DNA of 43,722 nt, from positions 1-43,722 of the forward strand of contig JAQBWV010000023.1 of assembly GCA_027624335.1 (NCBI GenBank), written 5' to 3'. Every line of letters starts with the position of its first letter. Position 1 is the stretch's first letter. The stretch comes from Planctomycetota bacterium (GTDB lineage: Bacteria; Planctomycetota; Planctomycetia; Planctomycetales; Planctomycetaceae). Shown here in pieces: positions 1 through 9,038 of this stretch. The translations under genes were made by a program, and so were the position numbers. The notes below the pieces were generated by a model that was not told the origin of the DNA, made no database searches, and saw nothing but the letters and a program-made list of their open reading frames with translations.

Positions 1-409
1 CATTCACCGCGGCCGCCACCGGCGGTTTGCCACGGGGCGCGAAGGATCGACTCGTCCCGCTCCGGCAATTACGCATCGAGCGAGCAGTGGGCATGAGCAT
101 TTCTTCACAGAGGGTCTCTGGCTGCAACCAGTAAACTTCGCGTCCCTGCTGAAGTACGCGGGAGGCCGATTTGCCATCAACTCAGACGGCAATCCGCATG
201 ACCGGTCGAGCATCGAGCTGCCAACGAACGATCATACGTCTGCCCGCACCGCCATCGGAATTCACTGTCGCGAGGCGAGTGTGCACTCAGCCATTCGTTC
301 GGTCAGTAACATCGCACGATGAATTCAACCACTGACACTTCTCGGACAAGGGTTGAAAACAACGGCCTGGCGGCTGAGCCTGTATCGCGAACGTCCGCTG
401 AAGGGGTTC
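1..409. other. Left-edge stretch without a confident gene
   Basis: No gene is called here. A plus-strand frame is open from base 2 to the TGA at 320-322 and could be the end of a gene entering from the left, but its translation is rich in His, Arg and Ser and resembles nothing I know. On the minus strand a short frame starts at an ATG near base 232 (MIVRWQLDARPVMRIAV, then TGA), and the same frame stays open beyond that stop to the left edge. This could be a gene with a nonsense mutation or plain chance. The stretch lies downstream of the minus-strand gene that ends at 410, so it may simply be its 3' flank. Confidence 0.3.
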
Positions 410-1567
410 TCAGAAGACAATTTCAAGCCGCTGGTCTTCGTTGAGCATGCGAGACTTCACCTCGATGGTGTCTCGAACAAGACTCGCCGCACCCATGACC
501 GGAATCATGATTTGAACATGGTTGTTGACGACGCGCAGTCGGTCTGATGCTCTGACCGGGACGAGCTGCCCGCTCCTTTCGGTCCGGGCAACCAGCTCCT
601 TGCGATTCGGATCAAAGGGCAGGTACTGCTCATACATGTCAGACCCTTCGACCTTGCCTGTCAAATCTGAGATGCGATACAGCTTCGTTTTATCCGGCAG
701 GCGAATCCTGATTACGATCATGTAATCCTGCCGCGGCTTTGGATCCTCAGGCACCGTCCACGCACTGAAACTGCCCTTGCTGACGGCTTTTCCACCCTGC
801 GGCATGGCAAACATGAAGCCCTTGCCGTCGTCCGAATCACCGCCCTCGCCGTTTCCGCCCGCAATCTGCGCGGCGGTCGTCAGCATGTCGTTGTTGAGAA
901 CAGACTCGGGCGTATTCAGTGGGATTTTCTGTAGTTGAGGGAGCTGAGTCTGAGGGCTGCCAGCCGACTCCATTGTCAGATCCATGATTTCGGTAAACTC
1001 GATCGGCATCGAGTCTGAATCAGTAATGATCATTGAGATCGACTGATTCTCATCCAGATTGTGAAAGATGATCGCCGACATCCCGGCCAGCAATATCGTG
1101 TGAACGATCAAAGAAACTCCGTACCCGCGCGAAGCATTGCTGACTAACCACGCAAGGGCGATTTTCTTCCAATCCTTCTTCCAGTCCAAACCCGTGGGCT
1201 GCTCGTCAACCGGAGCCACGAGTAAAGGTCCAGCTTGCTCTTCAGCAGTACGTTGATCGCCCCTGCTGTCGCCTTTTCGTCGTTCACGTTTCCGCGACGT
1301 GGTTTGACCGGAAACGGTATCCTTAGCGGCGACGAACACGGGAATATCAACGTTCGCTGGAACCGACGCATCCTGCTTTTTTCGAAACCATGCTGGAGGA
1401 GCGATCTCCGCAGATGCAGAGTGTTCCTTGAGCACCGCCGCGTCATCATCACCATCGGCAGGAACGTCATTACCAGTGAATTCGGCGAACTCAACCGAAT
1501 CGTCACCGTCGTCCGCCGACCACCGGTCGGTTTCACATTCTGCCGGTTCGATGGGGCGATGAGTCAT
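410..1567 (-). CDS. Single-span membrane protein of unknown function
   Basis: Protein of 385 residues that I cannot assign to a named family. The first ~145 residues are hydrophilic and acidic, then rich in Lys/Arg just before one hydrophobic segment at about 145-170 (GVSLIVHTILLAGMSAIIF). After it comes a stretch with many Ile, Asp and Glu (SMIITDSDSMPIEF), then a globular C-terminal part of about 200 residues. This layout, a cytoplasmic tail plus a VHTILL-type span followed by an acidic linker, resembles the N-terminus of large planctomycete VWA-type membrane proteins, but no VWA domain follows. The start is the ATG at 1567: AGGA lies 7 bases upstream, and an adjacent TTG at 1570 is less likely. 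Monocistronic as far as can be seen. The C-terminal part is probably on the far side of the inner membrane (inference). Confidence 0.7.
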   Translation of the reverse strand: MTHRPIEPAECETDRWSADDGDDSVEFAEFTGNDVPADGDDDAAVLKEHSASAEIAPPAWFRKKQDASVPANVDIPVFVAAKDTVSGQTTSRKRERRKGDSRGDQRTAEEQAGPLLVAPVDEQPTGLDWKKDWKKIALAWLVSNASRGYGVSLIVHTILLAGMSAIIFHNLDENQSISMIITDSDSMPIEFTEIMDLTMESAGSPQTQLPQLQKIPLNTPESVLNNDMLTTAAQIAGGNGEGGDSDDGKGFMFAMPQGGKAVSKGSFSAWTVPEDPKPRQDYMIVIRIRLPDKTKLYRISDLTGKVEGSDMYEQYLPFDPNRKELVARTERSGQLVPVRASDRLRVVNNHVQIMIPVMGAASLVRDTIEVKSRMLNEDQRLEIVF

Positions 1568-1600
1568 CAAGTCTTCCTGCTATGACGCCGCTAAGGAAAT

Positions 1601-1743
1601 AGTCCCGAATTAACTTCCCGATTTCCAACTTCGTCATTCCCGCGCAGGCGGGAACCCCGAATTCCACGGACAACTGGTTTCCCGCCTGCGCGGGAATGAC
1701 GAAAATCGTCGCTCTGCCGAATTCGGGAAGTTATTTCAGGACT
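1601..1743. repeat. MITE-like nested inverted repeat
   Basis: Two nested inverted repeats. The outer arms at 1601-1621 and 1723-1743 are 21 bases each with 4 mismatches. Inside them, arms around 1632-1654 and 1679-1702 are almost perfect complements built on GTCATTCCCGCGCAGGCGGG. The inner motif is of the widespread type GTCATTCCCGC...GCGGGAATGAC seen in small non-coding mobile palindromes of many bacteria (for example the Neisseria dRS3 class). The block lies in the gap between two divergently transcribed genes and encodes no protein. The whole could fold into one long hairpin. I cannot tell a target-site duplication with confidence. The rest of the gap, 1744-2116, shows no gene. Confidence 0.75.
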
Positions 1744-2116
1744 AATCCTAAGTCGAACTAAGGGCCTTCCACAAAATCCAGACATGGCTCCAATATCGAA
1801 GCGACTGCCGCCATGTCCGAAAGAACCGCAGTCTGCTACGAGAGTTTCGGTCACCAGAGCCCGGAGGTCAAAGGCAACCAGTCGGTTCTGTACGAGAAAT
1901 GCCACTCAATTCAACAGGTGAAACAACTGTCGGGCGTGAACCGGACACTTTACCAGACTTTCTGATTCCGCAGACACAGTCCACGATTACACCGCGTCCG
2001 TCCAGACCTCCGTTGACCAGTCCGCGCCGTGCGGGTACTTTCAAACAGATCAACGAACGTTGAATCGAATTGCCGATCTTGATTTCAGTGTTTGTTCCCA
2101 CCCTCGGAGTCCCGCC

Positions 2117-3469
2117 ATGTTGACCATCCTCGGTCCTCGACAACAATCTTACTGCGATGGCATGTCCCGTCGCGGCTTCCTTGAAATTGGTGGCTTTTCG
2201 ATGGCGGGAGCGGCCAGTCTGGCACTTCCCGACCTCCTCCGAGCCGAATTGAAAAGCCCACGTAGCGGCGATCATAAGGCCGTCATTAACATCTTTCTTG
2301 GCGGAGGTCCGCCTCACCAGGACATGTGGGAAATCAAGACCGAGGCTCCGCAGGAGATCCGAGGTGAGTTCGACCCCATCGCCACTTCCGTGCCCGGAAT
2401 TCAGATTGGCGAGTGCTTCCCGCAGATCGCGGCGATGGCCGAGAAGTTCGTCTTTCTCCGAGCGATTGTTGGCTGCGCCGGCAGCCACGACGCGTACCAG
2501 TGTTTCAGTGGCTGGGATCGCCGAAACAGCCAGACAATTGGCGGACGACCAGCGGTCGGCCCGGTCGTATCAAAGCTGTTCGGCCCGACTCAGCCGAGTA
2601 TTCCACCGGCGATCGCTCTTGCCGATAAGACAAGTCACGCTCCGTGGTCGGAACCTGGCGGTCCGGGGTTTCTGGGAACGGCATACGCTCCGTTCAAACC
2701 GGACACCGACGGCCTGGGAAATCTCAAACTCAACGGAGTCACTCTCGACCGTTTGCAAGACCGAAAGTCACTACTCGGCGGTCTCGACCAGCTCAAACGG
2801 AAGGCCGACGCCAACGGCCTGCTTGCCGGGATGGACGCGTTTAATCAGGCGGCGTTTGGCGTGCTGACTTCGAACAAGCTGCTCGACGCGCTCGACGTCA
2901 GCAAGGAAGATCCTGCCATCGTCGCGCGCTACGGTGACGGAAAGCCTTACCAGTTTCAGTACGATGGTGCCCCGACAGTGAACGAGCACCTGCTCGTCGC
3001 TCGGCGTCTGGTCGAAGCGGGCGTTCGCTCCGTGACGATGTCGTACGGGCGTTGGGACAGCCACGGCAAGAACTTCGATCTGGTCCGTGATCACGGTGGA
3101 AAGCTTGATCGAGGGGTCGCCGCTCTCGTTCAGGACCTTGAAGAACGAGGCATGCTGGACGACGTCACAATCGCCGTCTGGGGCGAATTCGGGCGGACTC
3201 CGCGAGTCAACCCGAACGCCGGTCGCGATCACTGGCCGCAGGTCAGTTGCTGCCTGATGGCTGGCGGTGGCATGAACACAGGGCAGGCCATCGGAGCCAC
3301 AAATCGCCTGGGCGAATTCGCGCTGGACCGGCCTGTCCACATGCAGGAAGTCATCGCGACGATCTATCACAACCTGGGCATCGACCCAGGCACGACGACG
3401 ATCTCGGACCCGACAGGACGTCCGCAGTACCTGATCGAAAACCGGATTCCGATCCGCGAAATCGTGTAA
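2117..3469 (+). CDS. DUF1501 family protein, Tat-exported
   Basis: Protein of 450 residues of the DUF1501 family, which is greatly expanded in planctomycetes and distantly related to sulfatases and alkaline phosphatases; its biochemical role is unknown. The N-terminus has the usual planctomycete opening (MLTILGPRQQ, then CDGMSRRGFLEIGG) with a twin-arginine motif SRRGFL followed by a hydrophobic stretch, so Tat export is expected. Family landmarks are GGGPPHQDMWEIK near residue 65, the GSHDAYQ-type segment, DSHGKNF, WGEFGRTPRVN and GRDHWP. The ATG at 2117 is preferred over the upstream in-frame ATG at 2060 because family members start with MLTILG. Most such genes sit directly after a DUF1549/DUF1553 cytochrome-like gene; none is present here, so this copy is solitary. 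Length is normal for the family. Confidence 0.93.
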   Translation: MLTILGPRQQSYCDGMSRRGFLEIGGFSMAGAASLALPDLLRAELKSPRSGDHKAVINIFLGGGPPHQDMWEIKTEAPQEIRGEFDPIATSVPGIQIGECFPQIAAMAEKFVFLRAIVGCAGSHDAYQCFSGWDRRNSQTIGGRPAVGPVVSKLFGPTQPSIPPAIALADKTSHAPWSEPGGPGFLGTAYAPFKPDTDGLGNLKLNGVTLDRLQDRKSLLGGLDQLKRKADANGLLAGMDAFNQAAFGVLTSNKLLDALDVSKEDPAIVARYGDGKPYQFQYDGAPTVNEHLLVARRLVEAGVRSVTMSYGRWDSHGKNFDLVRDHGGKLDRGVAALVQDLEERGMLDDVTIAVWGEFGRTPRVNPNAGRDHWPQVSCCLMAGGGMNTGQAIGATNRLGEFALDRPVHMQEVIATIYHNLGIDPGTTTISDPTGRPQYLIENRIPIREIV

Positions 3470-3555
3470 GGACTGGCAGCCCACCGCGAGAGGCACGCAG
3501 AGGTGGTGAGTTTTTCGATCAGCCAGGTAGCAGGCCGGACCTCTGTCGAGTCGTA

Positions 3556-3650
3556 TCGTGTATGAAGCGGAGCGGACGAACTGGTTTTGCAGTTGTGGAC
3601 TGTTGCCGAACGTGCGTTCCGTTTCACTTCACACGCCCTGCAGGTCTTCA
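3556..3650. repeat. Paired imperfect palindromic repeat, copy A
   Basis: Two oppositely oriented copies of a GC-rich motif separated by about 50 bases: GAAGCGGAGCGGACGAAC near 3563 and GTGCGTTCCGTTTCACTTCA near 3612. The reverse complement of the first resembles the second. The same motif occurs as a single copy at 6261-6296 and as an inverted pair at 23493-23577. It lies in the 262-base gap between the DUF1501 gene and the eboE-like gene, which otherwise shows no gene. Function unknown; it may act as a transcript end or be a small mobile repeat. Confidence 0.5.
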
Positions 3651-3731
3651 CACATAGCACGCCCGCTTGATTTAACCCAGGATCTCCAAACAGGTTGCCA
3701 GCCGTAGCAACCCTGTCCAGACAGGCACTCG

Positions 3732-4901
3732 ATGACGCTCAGCACTCTTCCTCTCAGCTATTGCACCAACGTCCATCCCGGCCAGACAGTTGGCGAAGTC
3801 GAAGCCGGGCTGCGTGAAAACACCGTCGCTGTTCGAGGGCGAGTCGGGGAACTCGCTGCGGGACTGTGGCTGGCTCGACCCGTCGCGACCGAACTTCTGC
3901 AAACGCCGGCAGCGCTGGACCGCTTCGCCGGATGGCTGAGCGAAGTCGGGCTGACCTGCTACACGCTCAACACTTTTCCCTTTGGTGATTTCCACGACGC
4001 ACGCGTCAAAGAAAACGTCTACCTGCCCGACTGGACGCGCGACGACCGAGTCGATTACACGCTGGATAGCGCGCAAATACTTGCGAAGCTGCTGCCGGAT
4101 GACTCGACCGAGGGAAGCCTTTCGACGGTGCCGCTCGGGTTCAAACCGTTTGACTATCCCGAAACTTTCGCCGACGAATGTGCAGGACGATTGATCGCGC
4201 TGGCGCAGTCACTGCACCGTCTTACCGAGGAAACCGGGCGCATGATTCGACTGGCTATCGAGCCCGAACCCTTCTGCATCATTGAGACTACCGCCGAAAC
4301 GATCCAGTTTTTCAGCCGGCTGCGCGTACTGGCTGCGGATGCGGGAGCGCTCGATGTCGTCAACGAGTACCTCGGCGTCTGCTACGACGTGTGTCATCAG
4401 GCAGTCGAGTTTGAAGACGTCGCGGATTCCATCCGCCAGTTGGTGGCCGAGCAAATTCGGATCAACAAAGTTCACATCACCTGCGCGATTCGTGTTGAGA
4501 ATCCGAGAGACAACGAAGACGCTCGTCAGGCTCTGGCCCGGTACGTCGAACCGCGGTATCTCCACCAGACAATGGCACGAGCGACCGACGGGACGATCCA
4601 CCGACAGGTCGACCTCACGGAAGACACGGCTCTGTCACCGCCCGATGCTTTTGCCTCAGCTGACGAATGGCGAGTCCACTTCCACGTTCCGGTGAATGCG
4701 GACTCGCTCGGTCCGTTACAGACGACCCGAGGCGATCTGAAGCAGGCACTGGCCGCTGTGCGAGACCTCGACTACTCGCCGCACCTGGAAGTCGAGACTT
4801 ACACGTGGGAGGTGCTGCCCGATGGCCGGCAGACGTCGCTGGTCGACGGACTTACGGCAGAAGTCGAAGCGACGCGTGAGCTACTGGACGGGCTGGTTTA
4901 A
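3732..4901 (+). CDS. eboE: EboE-like TIM-barrel metabolite traffic protein
   Basis: Protein of 389 residues resembling EboE, a xylose-isomerase-like TIM barrel encoded in the ebo cluster, which in cyanobacteria is linked to export of the scytonemin precursor and which occurs in many other phyla. The opening LPLSYCTNVHPGQTVGEVEA is characteristic of the family, as are NTFPFGDFH near residue 80, IEPEPFCIIE near 180, YLGVCYDVCHQAVEFED near 220, and the final TYTWEVLP. The acidic and His residues EPEP, CYDVCHQ and HFHVPV sit where this fold places metal-binding residues, so metal binding is plausible. The start is the ATG at 3732, with AGG about 6 bases upstream. No eboA, eboB, eboC, eboD or eboF neighbour is visible, so its partners are either elsewhere or absent. 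Confidence 0.85.
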   Translation: MTLSTLPLSYCTNVHPGQTVGEVEAGLRENTVAVRGRVGELAAGLWLARPVATELLQTPAALDRFAGWLSEVGLTCYTLNTFPFGDFHDARVKENVYLPDWTRDDRVDYTLDSAQILAKLLPDDSTEGSLSTVPLGFKPFDYPETFADECAGRLIALAQSLHRLTEETGRMIRLAIEPEPFCIIETTAETIQFFSRLRVLAADAGALDVVNEYLGVCYDVCHQAVEFEDVADSIRQLVAEQIRINKVHITCAIRVENPRDNEDARQALARYVEPRYLHQTMARATDGTIHRQVDLTEDTALSPPDAFASADEWRVHFHVPVNADSLGPLQTTRGDLKQALAAVRDLDYSPHLEVETYTWEVLPDGRQTSLVDGLTAEVEATRELLDGLV

Positions 4902-4920
4902 CACTCCGCCCGCTTCGCGA

Positions 4921-6156
4921 TTACACGCCGTCATGTTCAATCCACTTCAGCACCAGCGACAATTGACTCGGCAGCCAATCTTTCAACGTGTAAATGCCGT
5001 GCCCGAGGACCGCCTGTCGGGCGGGACCGAAACGAGTTAACTGGGACGATGTGTAGTCGACCAGAAGATTGCGACCGTCGGCGTGCAGTCTTGTCCGTGC
5101 CTGCCAGCGGGCGCACGTCACTTTCAGCCGGTCACCGATCGTCAGCGGTGTGACGTCAGCCAGGCCCTGTTCGAGGAACAGCCCCAGTCGTTGATTCGCC
5201 TGGCGCTTGCCGATTGGCGCGATGTCTGTTCCGGCAATCGCGAATGCCTGCACCCAGTCACCTTGCCTGGCCGAGAGAACATCCGCGACGCCGATTGTAG
5301 CCGCTGTGAAGTTCTCACCCAGACTGTTTCCCTCACACCCGAACGTCACGGCGGGCACGATCGCCGCCGGATCTTCCTGGTCCATAATCGGTCGATGATG
5401 GATGACATGCACGAGTGATCGCAGCCCACCCGTATCCCAGCCATAACGCACGGGAGTTCCGAACGTCACCACGATGACCGCGTTTGCCATCGGGTGAGGA
5501 GTCGGTGCCGCCTCCAACGATCGCCGAGCGATCTCACCGGCCTCCCCTAAAGAGTCACCTGCCGCTGCGAAAAAGTCTTCAACGCTTTGGCGATCATTGG
5601 CCAGCAGGTTTGAGAGAATCGCAAATCCATTACCAGCGTGGCTGTGACCCCACAGCAGAACGCGTTCGTTCTCCGGAGCGAAACCGTCGGCCTGCAACTG
5701 GACCATCTCGTTCAGCAGTCGGACGGCCAGAGCCGCTCGTGCGAGATGGTTGTTCTCACTGCTCCAGCTCGGTTCCAGTCGGCTTATCTCAGGATCTTCG
5801 CCGACCAGCGTTTGAAAATGTCTTCGGTAAGCATCGCTGTAGTTGGCCACGTCGGCGGTGATTGTGTCGGTGAGACGTTTCGTCTGATCGGACAATCGAT
5901 CGATCGCCGGATTAACGACAAGGCGAGCTGCTACAGGAAGAGGCTCGGCAGCAGCTCGAAGTAGTGCATGGATACCGAACGGATCTGCCCCGGCAAACGT
6001 ACCATGAACGAGCAACACTTTTCGGACGCCAAACTGAGTGTGCAGATTTCCGAAGTCGAGTTGCTGTTCTGCATCCCCATCGAGTTGCAGAACGACCGGC
6101 GCGAGTGCCGGTCGAGTCGGATAGGACTGATGCTGAAAGCCATTCTGACGAGGCAT
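4921..6156 (-). CDS. Alpha/beta-hydrolase (lipase-like) protein
   Basis: Protein of 411 residues with an alpha/beta-hydrolase layout. An early strand carries the oxyanion-hole motif VLLVHGTFAGADPFG near residue 45, and the nucleophile elbow is LLWGHSHAGNGFAI near residue 170, giving Ser inside GHSHAG. The order and spacing fit a serine hydrolase; substrate cannot be inferred. No signal peptide is visible with the chosen start, so it is probably cytoplasmic. The ATG at 6156 is selected because AGGAG lies 6 bases upstream; an earlier in-frame start at 6231 has no such site. The gene converges on the eboE-like gene with a 19-base gap between stop codons. The catalytic acid and His cannot be fixed by eye. 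Confidence 0.75.
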   Translation of the reverse strand: MPRQNGFQHQSYPTRPALAPVVLQLDGDAEQQLDFGNLHTQFGVRKVLLVHGTFAGADPFGIHALLRAAAEPLPVAARLVVNPAIDRLSDQTKRLTDTITADVANYSDAYRRHFQTLVGEDPEISRLEPSWSSENNHLARAALAVRLLNEMVQLQADGFAPENERVLLWGHSHAGNGFAILSNLLANDRQSVEDFFAAAGDSLGEAGEIARRSLEAAPTPHPMANAVIVVTFGTPVRYGWDTGGLRSLVHVIHHRPIMDQEDPAAIVPAVTFGCEGNSLGENFTAATIGVADVLSARQGDWVQAFAIAGTDIAPIGKRQANQRLGLFLEQGLADVTPLTIGDRLKVTCARWQARTRLHADGRNLLVDYTSSQLTRFGPARQAVLGHGIYTLKDWLPSQLSLVLKWIEHDGV

Positions 6157-6260
6157 GACTCGCTCCTGAAAAACCGACCGTGGAAAGGTCGACCGGCAAA
6201 CAGCCAAACGAATTACGGTCTGTAGTCGCACCGGATCGTGGTTTCAGCTTTGTGGTAATG

Positions 6261-6296
6261 GTGCGTTCCGCTCCGCTTCACGCATCCTGCAGCACT
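6261..6296. repeat. Imperfect palindromic repeat, copy B
   Basis: Contains GTGCGTTCCGCTCCGCTTCA followed by CGCATCCTGCAGCAC. It matches the motif at 3612 and the reverse complement of the copy at 23493. It lies in the gap between two minus-strand genes, 28 bases downstream of the permease stop at 6324. No clear inverted partner is seen nearby. The repeat may contribute a hairpin to the permease transcript end (inference). Confidence 0.5.
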
Positions 6297-6323
6297 ATCA
6301 ATTCTTCATTCGCGGAATGTGTA

Positions 6324-7955
6324 CTAAGTCAGCGGCATGATCGTCGCGAGGATCAGCGTCATCGCCATACTGACGATGCCGAGTACGATCAGCAGCGGCG
6401 TCCAGGTCTGCAAGGCTTCCTTCTCAGTCAGGCCGCCCATTTTCGCGAAGATCCAGAAGCCGGAATCGTTCATCCAGGAACCGACCAATGACCCCGCCCC
6501 GATCGCCGTGGCGAGATAAACGACGTCGTATGGCAGATCAACTCCATCGACCATCCCAACCATCATTCCCGAGGTGATGATCATCGCCGCTGTACTCGAC
6601 CCTTGTGCGAACTTCAGGACGGACGCGATTCCAAAGCCGAGGAACAGCATCAGCATGCCTTCGACGGACCCCGCACCAAATGTTGACTCCGCCAGATCCT
6701 TGATGGCGTCTCCCACCTGAGCGGCTTTCAGCATGGCTCCGAATGCGGAGCCACCAGCCGTAATAAGGATGATAATGCCACCGCTCATCAAGGACGTCTC
6801 GACGAGTTTCGCGACATCGTCCTTCGAAGGCTTTCTTTGACGGACGAAAGTTCGCAGCGCAAGAATTGTCGAAACCAGCAGGGCAAAGCTCGGATTGCCA
6901 AAGACTGCCGTGTAATGAGAGATGCCTTTTGCCGTTTCTGCCAGGTCCCCCGTCGCCGCTTTCGCAATTGAGTCAGCAGCAGTGTGGCAGGCGATCATGA
7001 ACACCGGCAACACGACCGGCAGCAGCGATTCAAACAGCCCTGGCAACTGGTCGTCGTTGAACGGCTCGGGTTCTTTGTGCCCTGGAACTTCCCTCATTTC
7101 GATCTTGAACATTTTGTCGAACAGCCCGGCGATCCAGATTCCAGCAATGGCAGCCGGCAGAGCCACCAGCGCTCCGACAAGCATCATTTTTCCGAGGTCA
7201 ATGCCCAGAGTTGTTGCCATCGTCAATGGGCCGGGAGTTGGCGGCACCAGTGTGTGCGTGATGGCACCGCCGGCCGTGATCGCCAGCAGGCACTTGAGAT
7301 AGGACTTGCCGGTTTTCCGGTAGACCGACCTGGCCAGAGGAACCAGCAGATAGAAAACCGTGTCGAAGAAAACCGGCACCGCAAGCACGTATCCGCTGCC
7401 CATGAGTGCCCACGGCGCACGCTCTTCGCCGAGCAGCTTCATAAACGCTCTGACAATCCGGTCAGCCGCTCCGCTGTCCATCATGCAGGTGCCGATGACT
7501 GCCGCGAGTGCAATCACGATTCCGATCCCGCCGCACGCTCCACCAAAAGCATTAGTGACTCGAGAAATCGCGGAACTCGAAAGTTGAAAACTGGCGGGCT
7601 CCGGCAGCACGGTTTTGTCCAGACGAAGAACGGCCAGTGCCAGCTCTTCTTCGGACTGTGAGTATTCTCTCTTGCCGACAGCAACGTCGCGAACCCATTC
7701 CTTCTCGGCCAGCGTCATCTTATTCTGAGCCAATCCGACCCTTGCCTTGTCCACCAGATCATCGATCTGCGAAGTCACGGTCACCGATCGAAGCGAAGTA
7801 ACGATCTCGTCGTCGTTGTAGACGGGGTCACAGGCCAGCAGACTGACGACGATCGCCGCGCTGATCAGAGCGATGAAGGCATTGACCTTGAACTTCATGA
7901 TCAGCGCAATTACCAGGACGATCCCGATCGTCATGATGAGTAACGGGTGAAGCAT
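6324..7955 (-). CDS. GntP-family carboxylate/gluconate permease with insert
   Basis: Integral membrane protein of 543 residues of the GntP type (gluconate and related hydroxy-acid:H+ symporters). Typical segments are the Gly-rich [51 protein letters not shown], and near the end [13 protein letters not shown] and [22 protein letters not shown]. Classical members are about 440-450 residues. Here a hydrophilic block of about 90 residues sits after the first two membrane spans (roughly residues 44-135, from DPVYNDDE to LDKTVLPEP), and accounts for the extra length. The start at 7955 has GAGGAG about 8 bases upstream; the reading frame extends further to 8114 but without a convincing site. Substrate is uncertain: gluconate, glycerate and related acids are possible. 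The neighbours give no hint. Confidence 0.9.
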   Translation of the reverse strand: MLHPLLIMTIGIVLVIALIMKFKVNAFIALISAAIVVSLLACDPVYNDDEIVTSLRSVTVTSQIDDLVDKARVGLAQNKMTLAEKEWVRDVAVGKREYSQSEEELALAVLRLDKTVLPEPASFQLSSSAISRVTNAFGGACGGIGIVIALAAVIGTCMMDSGAADRIVRAFMKLLGEERAPWALMGSGYVLAVPVFFDTVFYLLVPLARSVYRKTGKSYLKCLLAITAGGAITHTLVPPTPGPLTMATTLGIDLGKMMLVGALVALPAAIAGIWIAGLFDKMFKIEMREVPGHKEPEPFNDDQLPGLFESLLPVVLPVFMIACHTAADSIAKAATGDLAETAKGISHYTAVFGNPSFALLVSTILALRTFVRQRKPSKDDVAKLVETSLMSGGIIILITAGGSAFGAMLKAAQVGDAIKDLAESTFGAGSVEGMLMLFLGFGIASVLKFAQGSSTAAMIITSGMMVGMVDGVDLPYDVVYLATAIGAGSLVGSWMNDSGFWIFAKMGGLTEKEALQTWTPLLIVLGIVSMAMTLILATIMPLT

Positions 7956-8198
7956 CAGAGAGTCTCCTCGGAAATTGATCGTCGATGGCAGTCTGGAAGA
8001 CGCGAGATAATCGCTTCCGTACGGACGACACATACTGACAGGATTTCGGATCGAAGCCGGAAATTCTATCGAGCCATCCTCTCGCGTTAAACCTGCCACG
8101 CCAATTGACGCCACTTTGCAGCGTTAATCAGGGTTCCCAACTTTTGCTTATTCCACGACGATTCTATTCTTCGACCGCCTTTCCCTTCTGAGCAACTG

Positions 8199-9038
8199 AT
8201 GCCAATGTCTGAAACTCTGCCGCCAGTCGTATTATTGATTGGCGAGTGCAACTCTCCGCACTTTCGTCGTGCGCTGATCGATGGAGATTCGGGCAACGTC
8301 CTGGAATCCATTCAGAATCACGACGCGCAGTCGATTCAGGAAGCGATCTCGTTAATCAGCCGCAACGAACTGTTCCCCAATCTCGTCGTCGCATACCAGA
8401 GTATTCCCGACGAGTTCTCCTCAGCAGACATTGATCAGTTGATCGGACAGCTGCCTCTGAGCCGTTTCGTTGTCGCTTTCAGCCCGTGGTGCGAATCCAT
8501 AGGCCGGACCGAGGCACGCTGGCCATCTGCCTGGAGCGTCCCTGCCAGTCACGCTGCCGCTCGAATTCGATTTGAGTTGCAGCAGTTGGATGCCGAACAG
8601 CAACCCCTTCCAGCAACGACTTCCCGCGACGAAGCGTTCGCGATGCTGGTCGCTCGAAGTCTGGAAAACGCGGGGCGGGCAGGATCCGGAATGTCGGCAA
8701 CGGTGCTTTCTGCAGATGTTCCACTGAAAGAATGCTTCGAGGATATTCTGCGTTCCGTTGGTTTCTCCACGTCCATCCCGGAAACCTCGGACGTTTGGAT
8801 TCTTGCCACGACCCTCGTCGACGATGACACGGTTCGGCGAGTGAGCGAACTTCGCGTTGACCGTTCTGAGGCAACGGTGATCGTCGCCTCGGACATGGTG
8901 ACTCATGGCCAGACGAGCACACTTTACGACGCAGGAGCCGCAGCGGTGATCTCGCAGCTTCGCTTTTCCGAGGACCTGATCGACTGTTTGTCGAGGCAGG
9001 CCATCGTTCGGAAAATGAATGATTATCCGTCATCCTGA
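8199..9038 (+). CDS. Degenerate receiver-like protein of unknown function
   Basis: Protein of 279 residues with alternating strands and helices like two response-regulator receiver domains in series (about 10-120 and 165-270). Strand-like runs include PVVLLIGE, PNLVVAYQSIP, RFVVAFSPW, ATVLSADV, VWILATTLVDDD and TVIVASDMVTHG. I do not see a clear conserved phospho-acceptor Asp with its acidic pocket and Lys, so if the fold is right it is probably not phosphorylated. A loosely similar protein is encoded at 10962-11942. GAG lies 6 bases before the ATG at 8199; the ATG at 8205 is an alternative. The 3' end overlaps that of the convergent ftr gene by 16 bases. No DNA-binding domain is visible. Confidence 0.7.
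   Translation: MPMSETLPPVVLLIGECNSPHFRRALIDGDSGNVLESIQNHDAQSIQEAISLISRNELFPNLVVAYQSIPDEFSSADIDQLIGQLPLSRFVVAFSPWCESIGRTEARWPSAWSVPASHAAARIRFELQQLDAEQQPLPATTSRDEAFAMLVARSLENAGRAGSGMSATVLSADVPLKECFEDILRSVGFSTSIPETSDVWILATTLVDDDTVRRVSELRVDRSEATVIVASDMVTHGQTSTLYDAGAAAVISQLRFSEDLIDCLSRQAIVRKMNDYPSS

Noticed and set aside
2-322. Open plus-strand frame running in from the left edge
   Set aside because: Translation has no recognisable segment and is rich in His, Arg and Ser; not enough to call a partial gene.
1868-3496. Long minus-strand frames opposite the DUF1501 gene
   Set aside because: They are antisense shadows of a clear coding gene with GC-rich codons; no start context or family likeness.
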